From Bacillota bacterium (GTDB taxonomy: Bacteria; Bacillota_I; Bacilli_A; Acholeplasmatales; Acholeplasmataceae), in NCBI GenBank assembly GCA_023431045.1, contig JAEYXZ010000075.1, positions 1-10,457 on the forward strand: 10,457 bases of DNA, in the 5' to 3' direction. The stretch's first letter is position 1. The number at the start of each line of letters is the position of its first letter. The translations under genes were made by a program, and so were the position numbers. Below the pieces are notes generated by a model, which had not been told where the DNA came from, made no database searches, and was given only the letters and a program-made list of their open reading frames with translations. This document shows, in pieces, positions 1 through 6,984 of this stretch.

Positions 1-1245
1 ATTCTTGTCTTCATATTAGAAATGAGAATGGAAAAGAAATTTAAAGTTCGCCAGGAATCATTTGAAAAAATGAGTGATTTCGCGCAGGAATCATTTACAG
101 GGATTACCGTTATTAAAGCTTATGTTAAAGAAATAAAAGAAGCGCTTAGTTTTAAAAAGAAATCTCAAGATGTTTATGATAAGTCGATGGCATTTATGAA
201 ATATAATGTCATGGTCAATATCTTAATCGATGTGATGATTTCACTGGTTATCTTCGCGATTCTAATCTATGGTGCGGTGTTAATCGCTAATAATGATATG
301 ACATCTGGTAAGTTAACGACTTATATTGGATATTTCTTTACGCTTTTATGGCCAGTATTTGCAATCTCATGGTTCTTAATGATTAACGGACAAGCTCAAG
401 CATCTGCAAAAAGAATATATAAGTTCTTAGAAGCGCCAATTGATGTTAAAGATGCCGAGGATGCAATTATTGATGCAACACTTGATGGTGCAATTACGGT
501 TAAAAATCTAAGTTTTACTTATCCAGATGCAGAAACACCGATTTTAAAAGATATTTCATTTTCGATCAAATCAGGTGAAATGGTCGGGATCCTTGGAAAA
601 ACCGGAAGCGGTAAATCAACGCTAGTTGAATTACTACTTCATGTTTATAATACCAATCCAGACATGATTTATTTTAATGATATTGATATTTCAAAATTAT
701 CAATTAAAACACTTAGAAATCATATTGGATATGTTCCACAAGATAACTTCTTATATTCTGATACAATTAAGAATAATATTGGGTTTGCATTTGAAACGAT
801 TGATGATGATTATTTAGTTGAAATTGCAAAATTATCAGATATTCATGAAAACGTCATCGAGTTTAAAGATCAGTATGAGACGTTAATAGGAGAACGTGGT
901 GTCACCGTGAGTGGTGGACAAAAACAAAGAATTTCAATTGCTAGAGCTCTTGCAAAAGATCCAGCGATTTTAATCCTAGACGACTCTGTTTCTGCAGTTG
1001 ATACAAAGACTGAAGAAGCAATTATTTCAAATCTTAAAAAGGTACGAAAAGGAAAGACAACATTAATGATTGCACATCGTATCTCAACCGTTAGAAAACT
1101 CGATAAGATTGTCCTACTGGATCAAGGTGAGTTGGTAGGATTTGGTACTCATAAAGAATTACTAAAAAATAACGAACTTTATCAAGATATGGTGAAACGT
1201 CAAGAACTAGAAGCTTTAGTGGAAGAAGGTGAAGTCAATGCGTGA
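1..1245 (+). CDS. Heterodimeric ABC exporter, subunit 1 (TMD-NBD half-transporter, BmrC/YheI-like), 5' partial
   Basis: The frame is open from base 1 with no stop, so this is the C-terminal part of a gene starting upstream; the ATG at 22 is internal. The visible part begins in the cytoplasmic helix leading into the intracellular loop with the FxGIxVIKAY motif. Two to three transmembrane helices follow (about 205-400), then a complete nucleotide-binding domain. That domain has Walker A GKTGSGKST (595-621), Q-loop Gln (739-741), a canonical signature VSGGQ (907-921), Walker B ILILDD (967-984) and switch His (1075-1077). The residue after Walker B, normally the catalytic Glu, is Asp (982-984). 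This is typical of the degenerate-site subunit in heterodimeric exporters such as BmrCD, LmrCD and TM287/288. The next gene overlaps it by 8 bp and encodes the partner. It likely exports drugs, lipids or peptides across the cytoplasmic membrane; the substrate cannot be read from sequence. Confidence 0.93.
   Translation: MLVFILEMRMEKKFKVRQESFEKMSDFAQESFTGITVIKAYVKEIKEALSFKKKSQDVYDKSMAFMKYNVMVNILIDVMISLVIFAILIYGAVLIANNDMTSGKLTTYIGYFFTLLWPVFAISWFLMINGQAQASAKRIYKFLEAPIDVKDAEDAIIDATLDGAITVKNLSFTYPDAETPILKDISFSIKSGEMVGILGKTGSGKSTLVELLLHVYNTNPDMIYFNDIDISKLSIKTLRNHIGYVPQDNFLYSDTIKNNIGFAFETIDDDYLVEIAKLSDIHENVIEFKDQYETLIGERGVTVSGGQKQRISIARALAKDPAILILDDSVSAVDTKTEEAIISNLKKVRKGKTTLMIAHRISTVRKLDKIVLLDQGELVGFGTHKELLKNNELYQDMVKRQELEALVEEGEVNA
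1221..1229 (+). promoter_or_regulatory. Ribosome binding site deciding the ABC subunit 2 start
   Basis: GGAAGAAGG lies 8 nt before the ATG at 1238 and inside the upstream coding sequence. A GTG at 1229 in the same frame overlaps this site and would have no Shine-Dalgarno of its own at proper spacing, so 1238 is the preferred start. Confidence 0.6.
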
Positions 1246-3034
1246 TTTTGCTGAACATCATGAAGCCCATCAAGACAAACATTTATTAGCTCGATTATTA
1301 GGTTATTTAAAACCTTATATTGGTCAGTTTATTGGCGCATTTGCCTTAATGATTTTCTCAACCATTACATCTACTGTCTTACCGCTTGTTCAAGGGATCT
1401 TAATCGATAAAATGATTGATGATGCAGTATCTTATAATGATAAGATGTTATTCCTGGTCTATATCGGAATTGCGATGATTTCAATCTTAGCACTGTCAGT
1501 GACGATTAGTTTCTTCCAACAGATGATGTTACAAAGAATTGGTCAACAAGTCACTCTTGATATGAGAGTATCAACATTCACTCATATCGAAGGACTATCA
1601 ATTGGTCAAATTAATCAACTTCCTGTTGGAAAACTGGTTACCCGTGCAACAAACGATCCAAATAACATCTCAGACATGTTTACGAATACCATCGTCAACT
1701 TGATTCGAAACTTTATTACCATCTTAATTACCGGTGTCATCTTATTTGTGATTAACTGGCTGATGGCATTAATCCTAATTCCATCGATTATCTTACTCTT
1801 AATAACATCCCAGATATTTAGAAAGTTCTCAAGAAAAACGTATCGTCAAGTTAGAAATAATGTCTCTGAAATCAACGCCTTTTTATCTGAAAACCTATCT
1901 GGAATTAAGATTACTCAGATCTTCAACCAAGAAGAAAAGAAGAAACAACAGTTTAACGTGATTAATACGAACCTAAAGAAGAGTTACTTTAAAGAAATAT
2001 TAGTCTTTGGAATCTATCGCCCAGTCATCTACTTCATTTCGATGGTCGCAACCATCTCAAGTATTTATTTTGGTGCACAAGCTGTCTTTGGTGGTGTCTT
2101 ATCGGTTGGATTATTCATCTCATTTTATATTTATATTGGACAATTCTTCGAACCAATCCAACAAATCTCAGAACAATTCAATGCCCTTCAAAATGGATTT
2201 GCATCGGCAGAAAAAATCTTTGATGTGCTAGATACAAAACCGGATATTGTTGATGATGAGGATGCCATTGAACTCACATCATTTAGTGGTTCTATCGAAT
2301 TTAAGAATGTTTGGTTCCAATATATCGAAGATGAATGGGTCTTAAAAGATATCTCATTTGTTGTTAAACCAGATGAAACGGTTGCTTTTGTTGGTGCAAC
2401 TGGTAGTGGTAAAACAACCATCTTACAATTAATCGTTAGAAACTATGACATTCAAAAGGGTGAAATTCTCATTGATGGTATTAATATCAAACGAATTAAA
2501 CGTTCCTCATTAAGACAATTTATTGGACAAATGCTACAAGATGTATTCTTATTCTCAGGTACGATTAGAGATAACATCACCCTTCATGATGAAGAAATAA
2601 CCGATGATGATATCAAACGTGCAAGTGATTATGTTGGTCTAAATTATGTTTTAAATAAATTACCAGAAGGTCTCAATCATGAAGTACGTGAAAGAGGAAA
2701 TAACTTCTCAAGTGGTGAACGTCAATTAATTTCGTTTGCAAGAGCTGTTGTTTATAAACCAAGTTTGATGATCCTAGATGAAGCAACTGCAAATATCGAT
2801 TCTGAAACTGAAAGTATCATTCAGGAATCCTTAGAGAAAATGATGAACATCTCAACGATGCTAATCGTTGCTCACAGATTATCAACGATTCAACACAGTG
2901 ATAAGATCATTGTGATGCAAAAAGGTGAAATAAAAGAAATCGGAAATCATCAAACGCTATTAAAAAACAAAGGATTGTATTATAATTTATATCAATTACA
3001 GTATGATCAGAAAGAGGTCGAAACGAATGCTTAA
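1238..3034 (+). CDS. Heterodimeric ABC exporter, subunit 2 (TMD-NBD half-transporter, BmrD/YheH-like)
   Basis: This is a 598-residue half-transporter, the usual length. Six transmembrane helices fall within about residues 30-310, with the exporter-type intracellular segment LPVGKLVTRATND in between. The ATPase domain follows: Walker A GATGSGKTT (residues 386-394), Q-loop Gln434, signature degraded to FSSGER (Ser491 region), Walker B with an intact catalytic Glu515 (LMILDEATANID), and switch His546. Subunit 1 has the reverse pattern: normal signature, no catalytic Glu. In the head-to-tail dimer this gives one competent site (this Walker A/B with the SGGQ of subunit 1) and one degenerate site. 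The ATG at 1238 overlaps the end of subunit 1 by 8 bp, which suggests translational coupling and equal dosage. It is probably a multidrug, lipid or peptide exporter in the cytoplasmic membrane. MsbA/LmrA-type homodimers are unlikely given the asymmetry. Confidence 0.94.
   Translation: MRDFAEHHEAHQDKHLLARLLGYLKPYIGQFIGAFALMIFSTITSTVLPLVQGILIDKMIDDAVSYNDKMLFLVYIGIAMISILALSVTISFFQQMMLQRIGQQVTLDMRVSTFTHIEGLSIGQINQLPVGKLVTRATNDPNNISDMFTNTIVNLIRNFITILITGVILFVINWLMALILIPSIILLLITSQIFRKFSRKTYRQVRNNVSEINAFLSENLSGIKITQIFNQEEKKKQQFNVINTNLKKSYFKEILVFGIYRPVIYFISMVATISSIYFGAQAVFGGVLSVGLFISFYIYIGQFFEPIQQISEQFNALQNGFASAEKIFDVLDTKPDIVDDEDAIELTSFSGSIEFKNVWFQYIEDEWVLKDISFVVKPDETVAFVGATGSGKTTILQLIVRNYDIQKGEILIDGINIKRIKRSSLRQFIGQMLQDVFLFSGTIRDNITLHDEEITDDDIKRASDYVGLNYVLNKLPEGLNHEVRERGNNFSSGERQLISFARAVVYKPSLMILDEATANIDSETESIIQESLEKMMNISTMLIVAHRLSTIQHSDKIIVMQKGEIKEIGNHQTLLKNKGLYYNLYQLQYDQKEVETNA
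3011..3018 (+). promoter_or_regulatory. Ribosome binding site deciding the tldD start
   Basis: AAAGAGGT sits 8 nt before the ATG at 3027. The upstream in-frame ATG at 3003 would lie before this site and add eight basic residues not expected at a TldD N terminus, so 3027 is chosen. Confidence 0.6.
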
Positions 3035-4412
3035 TAAAAATGAGCTACATGAACTACTAGAATTAGGTCTTGAAACCGGAGCAGATTTCTCAGAAATTTT
3101 CTTCGAAGATACCAATAGTTCTAATATCAGAGTCAATAACGGAGAAGTAACATCAGCAACATCAGGAAATCTATTTGGTGTTGGTGTGAGATTATTAAAA
3201 GAAATTGATGAAGTCTATGGTTATTCCAATGATGTATCCTATCAAGGGATCAAAGACTTAATTTTAAACTTAAGAGGTAAATTTAGTGGTAACCCATCTA
3301 AAGCATTACCACTAGGCGATGCGAAACCATTTGTTAATGATATCAAGATTCCACATGATTCAGTGACACCTTATGATAAAGGACAACGCTTAATTGAGCT
3401 TTCAAACATCATGAAAACTTATGATGCTAAAATCGTTCAAGCGATTAGTGCTTTAGTCGAATGGGACCAAAAGATTTTAGTTGTTAACTCAAGAGGAGTT
3501 TATCAAAATGATGAAAGAACATACACTAGAGTTATCTTAAGTGCAGTTGCTCAAGATGGCGCATTAATGCAAGATGCATTTGATGCACCAGGACGTAACA
3601 TGGGTTATGAAATATTTGACGAAATTGATTTTAAAGCACTTGCTAGAGAAGTTGCACAATCTGCAATGACTTATCTTTATGCGGATAACATGGAACCACA
3701 AGAACTTCCAGTTGTACTACACAATGGTTTTGGTGGTGTTATTTTCCACGAAGCTGTTGGTCATCCACTTGAAACATCGGCAGTTTCTAAGGGCTTAAGT
3801 CCATTTGCAGGTAAACTTGGACAAAAAGTTGCAAGTGATATCGTGACTGCATATGATGATGGCAATGATGCGAATCAATGGGGAAGAACTTCCTTTGATG
3901 ATGAAGGTATGCCAACCCAAAAGAATCTATTAATTGAAAATGGAATCTTAAAAGGATACTTATCAGACTATCGTAGTGGTAAGCGGATGAACTATGCATC
4001 AACGGGTTCAGGACGTCGTCAAAGTTATAAATATTCACCAACTGCACGTATGAACACAACCTATATCGCACCAGGTAAAGATAATTTTGAAGATATCATT
4101 AAAGATACTAAATATGGTCTATTCGCTAAGAAACTTGGTGGTGGAACCGTTCAACCTGCAACCGGTGAATACAATTTCGCTGTTCAAGAAGGTTACATGA
4201 TTGAAGATGGAAAACTGACTAAACCTGTCCGTGGTGCAATGCTGATTGGACATGGTGCTGAAACCATCTTGAAGATTGACCGTATTGCTAATAACCTAAG
4301 CTACGGACAAGGTATGTGTGGTGCAGGTTCTGGGTCAATTCCAGTTGACGTTGGACAACCAACCATTCGTGTATCAAGCATGATTGTTGGCGGACAAGGA
4401 GGTAAAAAGTAA
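3027..4412 (+). CDS. tldD: TldD zinc metalloprotease, catalytic subunit of TldD/TldE
   Basis: This is a 461-residue protein, slightly shorter than E. coli TldD (about 480). It has the family zinc motif HEAVGH (His241, Glu242, His246) in the context VIFHEAVGHPLE. The C-terminal MCGAGSGS segment carries the conserved Cys (Cys431) that acts as third zinc ligand in the known TldD structure. The TSFDDEGMPT and DYRSGKRM segments are also typical. In characterised systems TldD pairs with TldE (PmbA) in a cytosolic heterodimer that cleaves unfolded peptides; it matures microcin B17 and degrades the CcdA antitoxin. Here the partner follows with a 1-bp overlap. The start overlaps the ABC gene upstream by 8 bp, so exporter and protease should be made from one transcript. 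All zinc ligands are present, so the enzyme is expected to be active. Its substrate is not evident from the window. Confidence 0.95.
   Translation: MLNKNELHELLELGLETGADFSEIFFEDTNSSNIRVNNGEVTSATSGNLFGVGVRLLKEIDEVYGYSNDVSYQGIKDLILNLRGKFSGNPSKALPLGDAKPFVNDIKIPHDSVTPYDKGQRLIELSNIMKTYDAKIVQAISALVEWDQKILVVNSRGVYQNDERTYTRVILSAVAQDGALMQDAFDAPGRNMGYEIFDEIDFKALAREVAQSAMTYLYADNMEPQELPVVLHNGFGGVIFHEAVGHPLETSAVSKGLSPFAGKLGQKVASDIVTAYDDGNDANQWGRTSFDDEGMPTQKNLLIENGILKGYLSDYRSGKRMNYASTGSGRRQSYKYSPTARMNTTYIAPGKDNFEDIIKDTKYGLFAKKLGGGTVQPATGEYNFAVQEGYMIEDGKLTKPVRGAMLIGHGAETILKIDRIANNLSYGQGMCGAGSGSIPVDVGQPTIRVSSMIVGGQGGKK
4396..4403 (+). promoter_or_regulatory. Consensus Shine-Dalgarno of pmbA/tldE
   Basis: AAGGAGGT is a full-length match to the Shine-Dalgarno consensus, 8 nt before the ATG at 4412. 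It lies within the last codons of tldD, where it encodes the end of the QGGKK tail. It is the best ribosome binding site seen in the window. Confidence 0.8.
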
Positions 4413-5725
4413 TGAGTGAAAAATGGATAAAAATGGGTCTTGATAAAGGCTTTAAAGATATTGAAGTTTATCAAAGCCGTTCAAAGGCACTCAATATTGA
4501 AGTTTACCAAGGTAATGTTGAATCATTAACCAAATCAGATGTCTCATCTGCACGTATTAAAGGTATTTATGATGATAAGTTAGTTACTGCAACAACGGAA
4601 AATCTTTCCGATGAATCTATTCAGAAATTACTTGATCAACTGATTTTAAACGCACAAGCATTAACCGTGAAAGAACCAGCAATTATCTTTGAAGGATCTG
4701 AAAGTTATCCACATATCAAAGAAAACACCTTTGACTTTGATGCAGTTCCAGTAGAAGATAAAATTAATTACTTAATTGAACTTGAAAAAAATGTCTTAGC
4801 TAATCCAAAAGCAAAACAAGTTGAATCAGCAAACTATAGTGAAAGCTATGGTGAAACAACAATCGTTAACTCAAAAGGATTAAACCTAAAGAGAACACAT
4901 AACTTTGCATATTCAGTCGCGGTTGGTGTCTTTGAACAAGATGGCGACCAAAAGATGGGTTATGATATTAAACTTGTTAAGAATTTTAATGAGTTTAATG
5001 CGAAGAGTGATGCACAACTAACGATTGATGATGGTTTATCCAAATTAGGTGGTTCATCACTTAAAACAGGTAAATACGAAACCGTCTTTTCTGCAAAACG
5101 CTTTGGTGATATGTTAAGTGTCTTTACTGGTTTATTCTCCGGAGAAGCTGCTTATCGTCAAACCACTGCACTTAAAGATAAAGTTGGTGAAAAGATTGCT
5201 GTTGATGCATTCACGTTATGGGATGATCCGCTAAACGATTTAGCACCATTCCAAAACTCATTTGATGATGAAGGGGTTGCAAGTAATCCTAAAAAGATTA
5301 TCGATAAAGGTGTCTTTACAGGCTTCCTACATTCATTAAAAACTGCAGCTTTATTCAATGAAAAACCAACCGGAAATGCCTTCTCAGGTAGAATTAGTCC
5401 GGCTGCGATGTATCTACAACCAGGTGATAAGTCACTTGATGAATTAATTAGTGATATTAAAGAAGGTTTCTATGTGACTGAACTCGTTGGATTACATGCA
5501 GGAATCAATGATACATCAGGCGATTTCTCACTTCAAGCTGGTGGAATCTTCATTAAAGATGGTAAATTTGACCGTGCGGTTAAGATGGTTGTACTATCTG
5601 GAAACTGGTTTGAATTATTAAAGAATATTAAAGGTATTGCATCCGATCTTAAGTTTGAAGTATCTGGTATTGGCTCACCATCAGTTCATGTTGGAGCACT
5701 CACTGTATCAGGTGATGAAAAGTAA
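4412..5725 (+). CDS. pmbA: PmbA/TldE, non-catalytic partner subunit of the TldD/TldE protease
   Basis: This 437-residue protein is near the length of E. coli TldE/PmbA (about 450). It shares the TldD fold family, seen in the parallel segments NSFDDEGVAS and FTGFLHSLKTAALF, compared with TSFDDEG and LKGYLSDYRSG in TldD. It lacks the HExxxH zinc motif and the MCGAGSG Cys segment. Its C terminus has family-like glycine-rich strands (SLQAGGIFIKDGK, SGIGSPSVHVG). TldE forms the heterodimer that makes up the proteolytic chamber with TldD. The start codon overlaps the tldD stop as TAATG and has a consensus Shine-Dalgarno, so the two subunits should be translationally coupled. A Rho-independent terminator follows 14 nt after the stop, which makes this the last gene of the ABC-tldD-pmbA operon. 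Confidence 0.93.
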   Translation: MSEKWIKMGLDKGFKDIEVYQSRSKALNIEVYQGNVESLTKSDVSSARIKGIYDDKLVTATTENLSDESIQKLLDQLILNAQALTVKEPAIIFEGSESYPHIKENTFDFDAVPVEDKINYLIELEKNVLANPKAKQVESANYSESYGETTIVNSKGLNLKRTHNFAYSVAVGVFEQDGDQKMGYDIKLVKNFNEFNAKSDAQLTIDDGLSKLGGSSLKTGKYETVFSAKRFGDMLSVFTGLFSGEAAYRQTTALKDKVGEKIAVDAFTLWDDPLNDLAPFQNSFDDEGVASNPKKIIDKGVFTGFLHSLKTAALFNEKPTGNAFSGRISPAAMYLQPGDKSLDELISDIKEGFYVTELVGLHAGINDTSGDFSLQAGGIFIKDGKFDRAVKMVVLSGNWFELLKNIKGIASDLKFEVSGIGSPSVHVGALTVSGDEK

Positions 5726-5739
5726 AATGATTAAATTCT

Positions 5740-5767
5740 GAGCACATTTAAAAATGTGCTCTTTTTT
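5740..5767 (+). terminator. Rho-independent terminator of the ABC-tldD-pmbA operon
   Basis: GAGCACATT pairs perfectly with AATGTGCTC (5740-5748 with 5753-5761) around a 4-nt loop and is followed by six T residues (5762-5767). It lies 14 nt after the pmbA stop and is oriented for the + strand. Confidence 0.92.
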
Positions 5768-5832
5768 CATTCAAAAGCTCCACTTTATGTGTAAAACAGT
5801 AGAAAGTATTTTGTTAATTTGCTTCATAAAGT

Positions 5833-5860
5833 TTCATTTCAAGAGAAAAAATGATACAAT
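5833..5860 (+). promoter_or_regulatory. Predicted promoter of the trk/V-ATPase operon (extended -10)
   Basis: The -10 hexamer TACAAT (5855-5860) is preceded by TG at 5852-5853, giving an extended -10 element that can work with a poor -35. The best -35 candidate is TTCATT (5833-5838, 16-nt spacer), only a 3/6 match. The start of transcription would fall near 5866-5868, leaving a leader of about 32 nt before the ATG at 5900. It is the only plausible promoter between the terminator and the first trk gene. Confidence 0.6.
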
Positions 5861-5874
5861 ATCATTGATATTGT
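5856..5874. promoter_or_regulatory. Perfect 19-bp palindrome overlapping the -10 and start site: candidate operator
   Basis: ACAATATCATTGATATTGT is a 9-bp perfect inverted repeat around a single central T. It overlaps five of six bases of the -10 hexamer and the expected transcription start. This is the geometry of a repressor operator that blocks polymerase binding. It has no T-tract, and much of it lies upstream of the start site, so a terminator or leader RNA hairpin is less likely. The cognate regulator is not encoded in the window. Confidence 0.5.
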
Positions 5875-5889
5875 CTTAAAAAGAATGAC

Positions 5890-5895
5890 GGTGAT
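5890..5895 (+). promoter_or_regulatory. Ribosome binding site deciding the first RCK gene start
   Basis: GGTGAT matches the 3' half of the AAGGAGGTGATC consensus and is ideally placed for the ATG at 5900. The earlier in-frame ATG at 5885 has only A-rich sequence upstream and would add five residues before the conserved MKYKTIVIGSG start. Confidence 0.6.
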
Positions 5896-5899
5896 AGAT

Positions 5900-6313
5900 A
5901 TGAAATATAAAACAATTGTTATTGGTTCTGGTAGACTTGGTGCAAATATTGCACGACACCTATCAAAACTTGGTGAAAGTGTCGATATAGTAGATATTGA
6001 TCCAGATGCATTCAGAAAGATCTCTGATGATTTTTCAGGTAATACGATTGTTGGCGATGCAACAGATTTAAGTACATTAGATTTGATTGAATTAAAAGAT
6101 GCAAAAAGAATTGTTATCGTCACGGGTGATGATAACTATAATGTTTATGTCGCTCATGTTGCCCTACACTTTTATGATGTTCCACTCATTTATGTAAGAC
6201 TTTATGATGTTGCTAAAGGAAAGCTTATTGAGGGTACTAGAATTAAACCAATCTATCCATTCAATTTATCACTAGAAGCTTTCTTACAACTAGAAGGTGA
6301 GGATTTGAAATGA
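5900..6313 (+). CDS. Single-domain RCK_N (TrkA-N) K+ transporter regulatory protein
   Basis: This 137-residue protein contains only a Rossmann-fold TrkA N-terminal domain. It has an intact dinucleotide motif GSGRLG (Gly9, Gly11, Gly14), the acidic end of strand 2 (VDIVDID, Asp32) and the GDAT motif near residue 52. It ends where a TrkA_C (RCK_C) domain would normally begin, and the ATGA junction with the next gene shows this is the natural end, not a frameshift. RCK proteins form cytosolic rings under TrkH/KtrB K+ transporters and gate them in response to bound nucleotides such as NAD(H), ATP or ADP. The next gene encodes a full-length RCK protein whose glycine motif is degraded, so this protein may be the nucleotide-sensing subunit of a mixed ring. 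I recall a similar short/long pair, TM1088A:TM1088B of Thermotoga maritima, described as a two-subunit TrkA gating ring. Confidence 0.87.
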   Translation: MKYKTIVIGSGRLGANIARHLSKLGESVDIVDIDPDAFRKISDDFSGNTIVGDATDLSTLDLIELKDAKRIVIVTGDDNYNVYVAHVALHFYDVPLIYVRLYDVAKGKLIEGTRIKPIYPFNLSLEAFLQLEGEDLK

Positions 6314-6984
6314 GAATTATTGTTGCTGGTGGTAAACACGAAGCTGATTACATTATCGGAATGTTCAAATCTGAAAGACATCAATTAATCGTTATCAATG
6401 AAGATGATGAAGCGGCCAAATATATCTCAAAACAACATCGTGTTCCAGTCTTAGTTGGAGATTCAACGAAGGCGTATACGATGGAAGATGCTTCTGCATA
6501 TCATGCTGATGTCATTATTGCTTTAGGTGAAAATGATATTGATAACTACATTACCTGTATCACAGCAAAACGCTATTTTGATGTTAAAAAGGCGATTTGT
6601 CGTGTACTAAATCCAAAACGTGTTGAAATCTTTAAAAAACTTGGGATTGATACGGTTATTTCATCCATCTATATGCTTGCTCAAACCATTAAAGAAGAAG
6701 CTAATATTGAGTCACTTTTAAAATCGATTGCTATGGATGATGAAAGAATTGTTATTTCTGAAATTACCATTAAGCCAGAGTATCATTTACATGGTACAAC
6801 CATTATGAATTTAAACCTTCCACCAAGAATGAATATCTCTTGTATCGTTCGTTCTGGAGAAGTTATTATTCCAAATGGACGTACGATTCTAGATATTAAT
6901 GATAAGCTGTTTATCGTTTCAGCTAGAGAAGATCAAGGTGCACTCTATAAATATATAGAAAGTTCAAGAGAGAAGACTAAATAA
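6310..6984 (+). CDS. trkA: TrkA/KtrA-type RCK_N+RCK_C protein with degraded nucleotide motif
   Basis: This 224-residue protein has the usual KtrA-like length. An RCK_N Rossmann domain spans about residues 1-135 and a TrkA_C (RCK_C) domain about 145-217 (EITIKPEYHLHGTTIMNLNL onward, then the IPNGRTILDINDKLFIVS strand pattern). Fold landmarks such as VLVGDSTK are kept. The glycine motif is instead GGKHEA: the second and third glycines are Lys9 and Ala12, and the strand-2 Asp is Asn30, so canonical dinucleotide binding is doubtful. It overlaps the RCK_N gene as ATGA and trkH as TAATG, consistent with one complex. In Gram-positive bacteria RCK_C domains of this class often bind c-di-AMP; whether this one does cannot be judged by eye. 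It probably builds the TrkH gating ring together with the short RCK_N protein. Confidence 0.9.
   Translation: MRIIVAGGKHEADYIIGMFKSERHQLIVINEDDEAAKYISKQHRVPVLVGDSTKAYTMEDASAYHADVIIALGENDIDNYITCITAKRYFDVKKAICRVLNPKRVEIFKKLGIDTVISSIYMLAQTIKEEANIESLLKSIAMDDERIVISEITIKPEYHLHGTTIMNLNLPPRMNISCIVRSGEVIIPNGRTILDINDKLFIVSAREDQGALYKYIESSREKTK

Noticed and set aside
1..1245. First ABC gene as a truncated pseudogene starting at the ATG at 22
   Set aside because: The frame stays open to the window edge, and residues before that ATG fit the transmembrane domain, so the truncation is only the window boundary.
2007..2421. Short open frames on both strands inside the second ABC gene
   Set aside because: They sit entirely in a strongly conserved coding region and have low-complexity translations; they are shadow frames.
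3787..4071. Minus-strand open frame inside tldD
   Set aside because: It is antisense to conserved TldD sequence, with no start signals or recognisable domain.
5807..5839. Alternative promoter using TTGTTA (5811-5816) as -35
   Set aside because: At 17-18 nt spacing no sequence resembling TATAAT follows; the extended -10 at 5852-5860 is much better.
5839..6123. Minus-strand open frame of 94 codons that could be a divergent gene over the trk promoter
   Set aside because: It lies mostly antisense to the conserved Rossmann domain, its translation resembles no family I recognise, and it has no clear ribosome binding site. It is a shadow frame.
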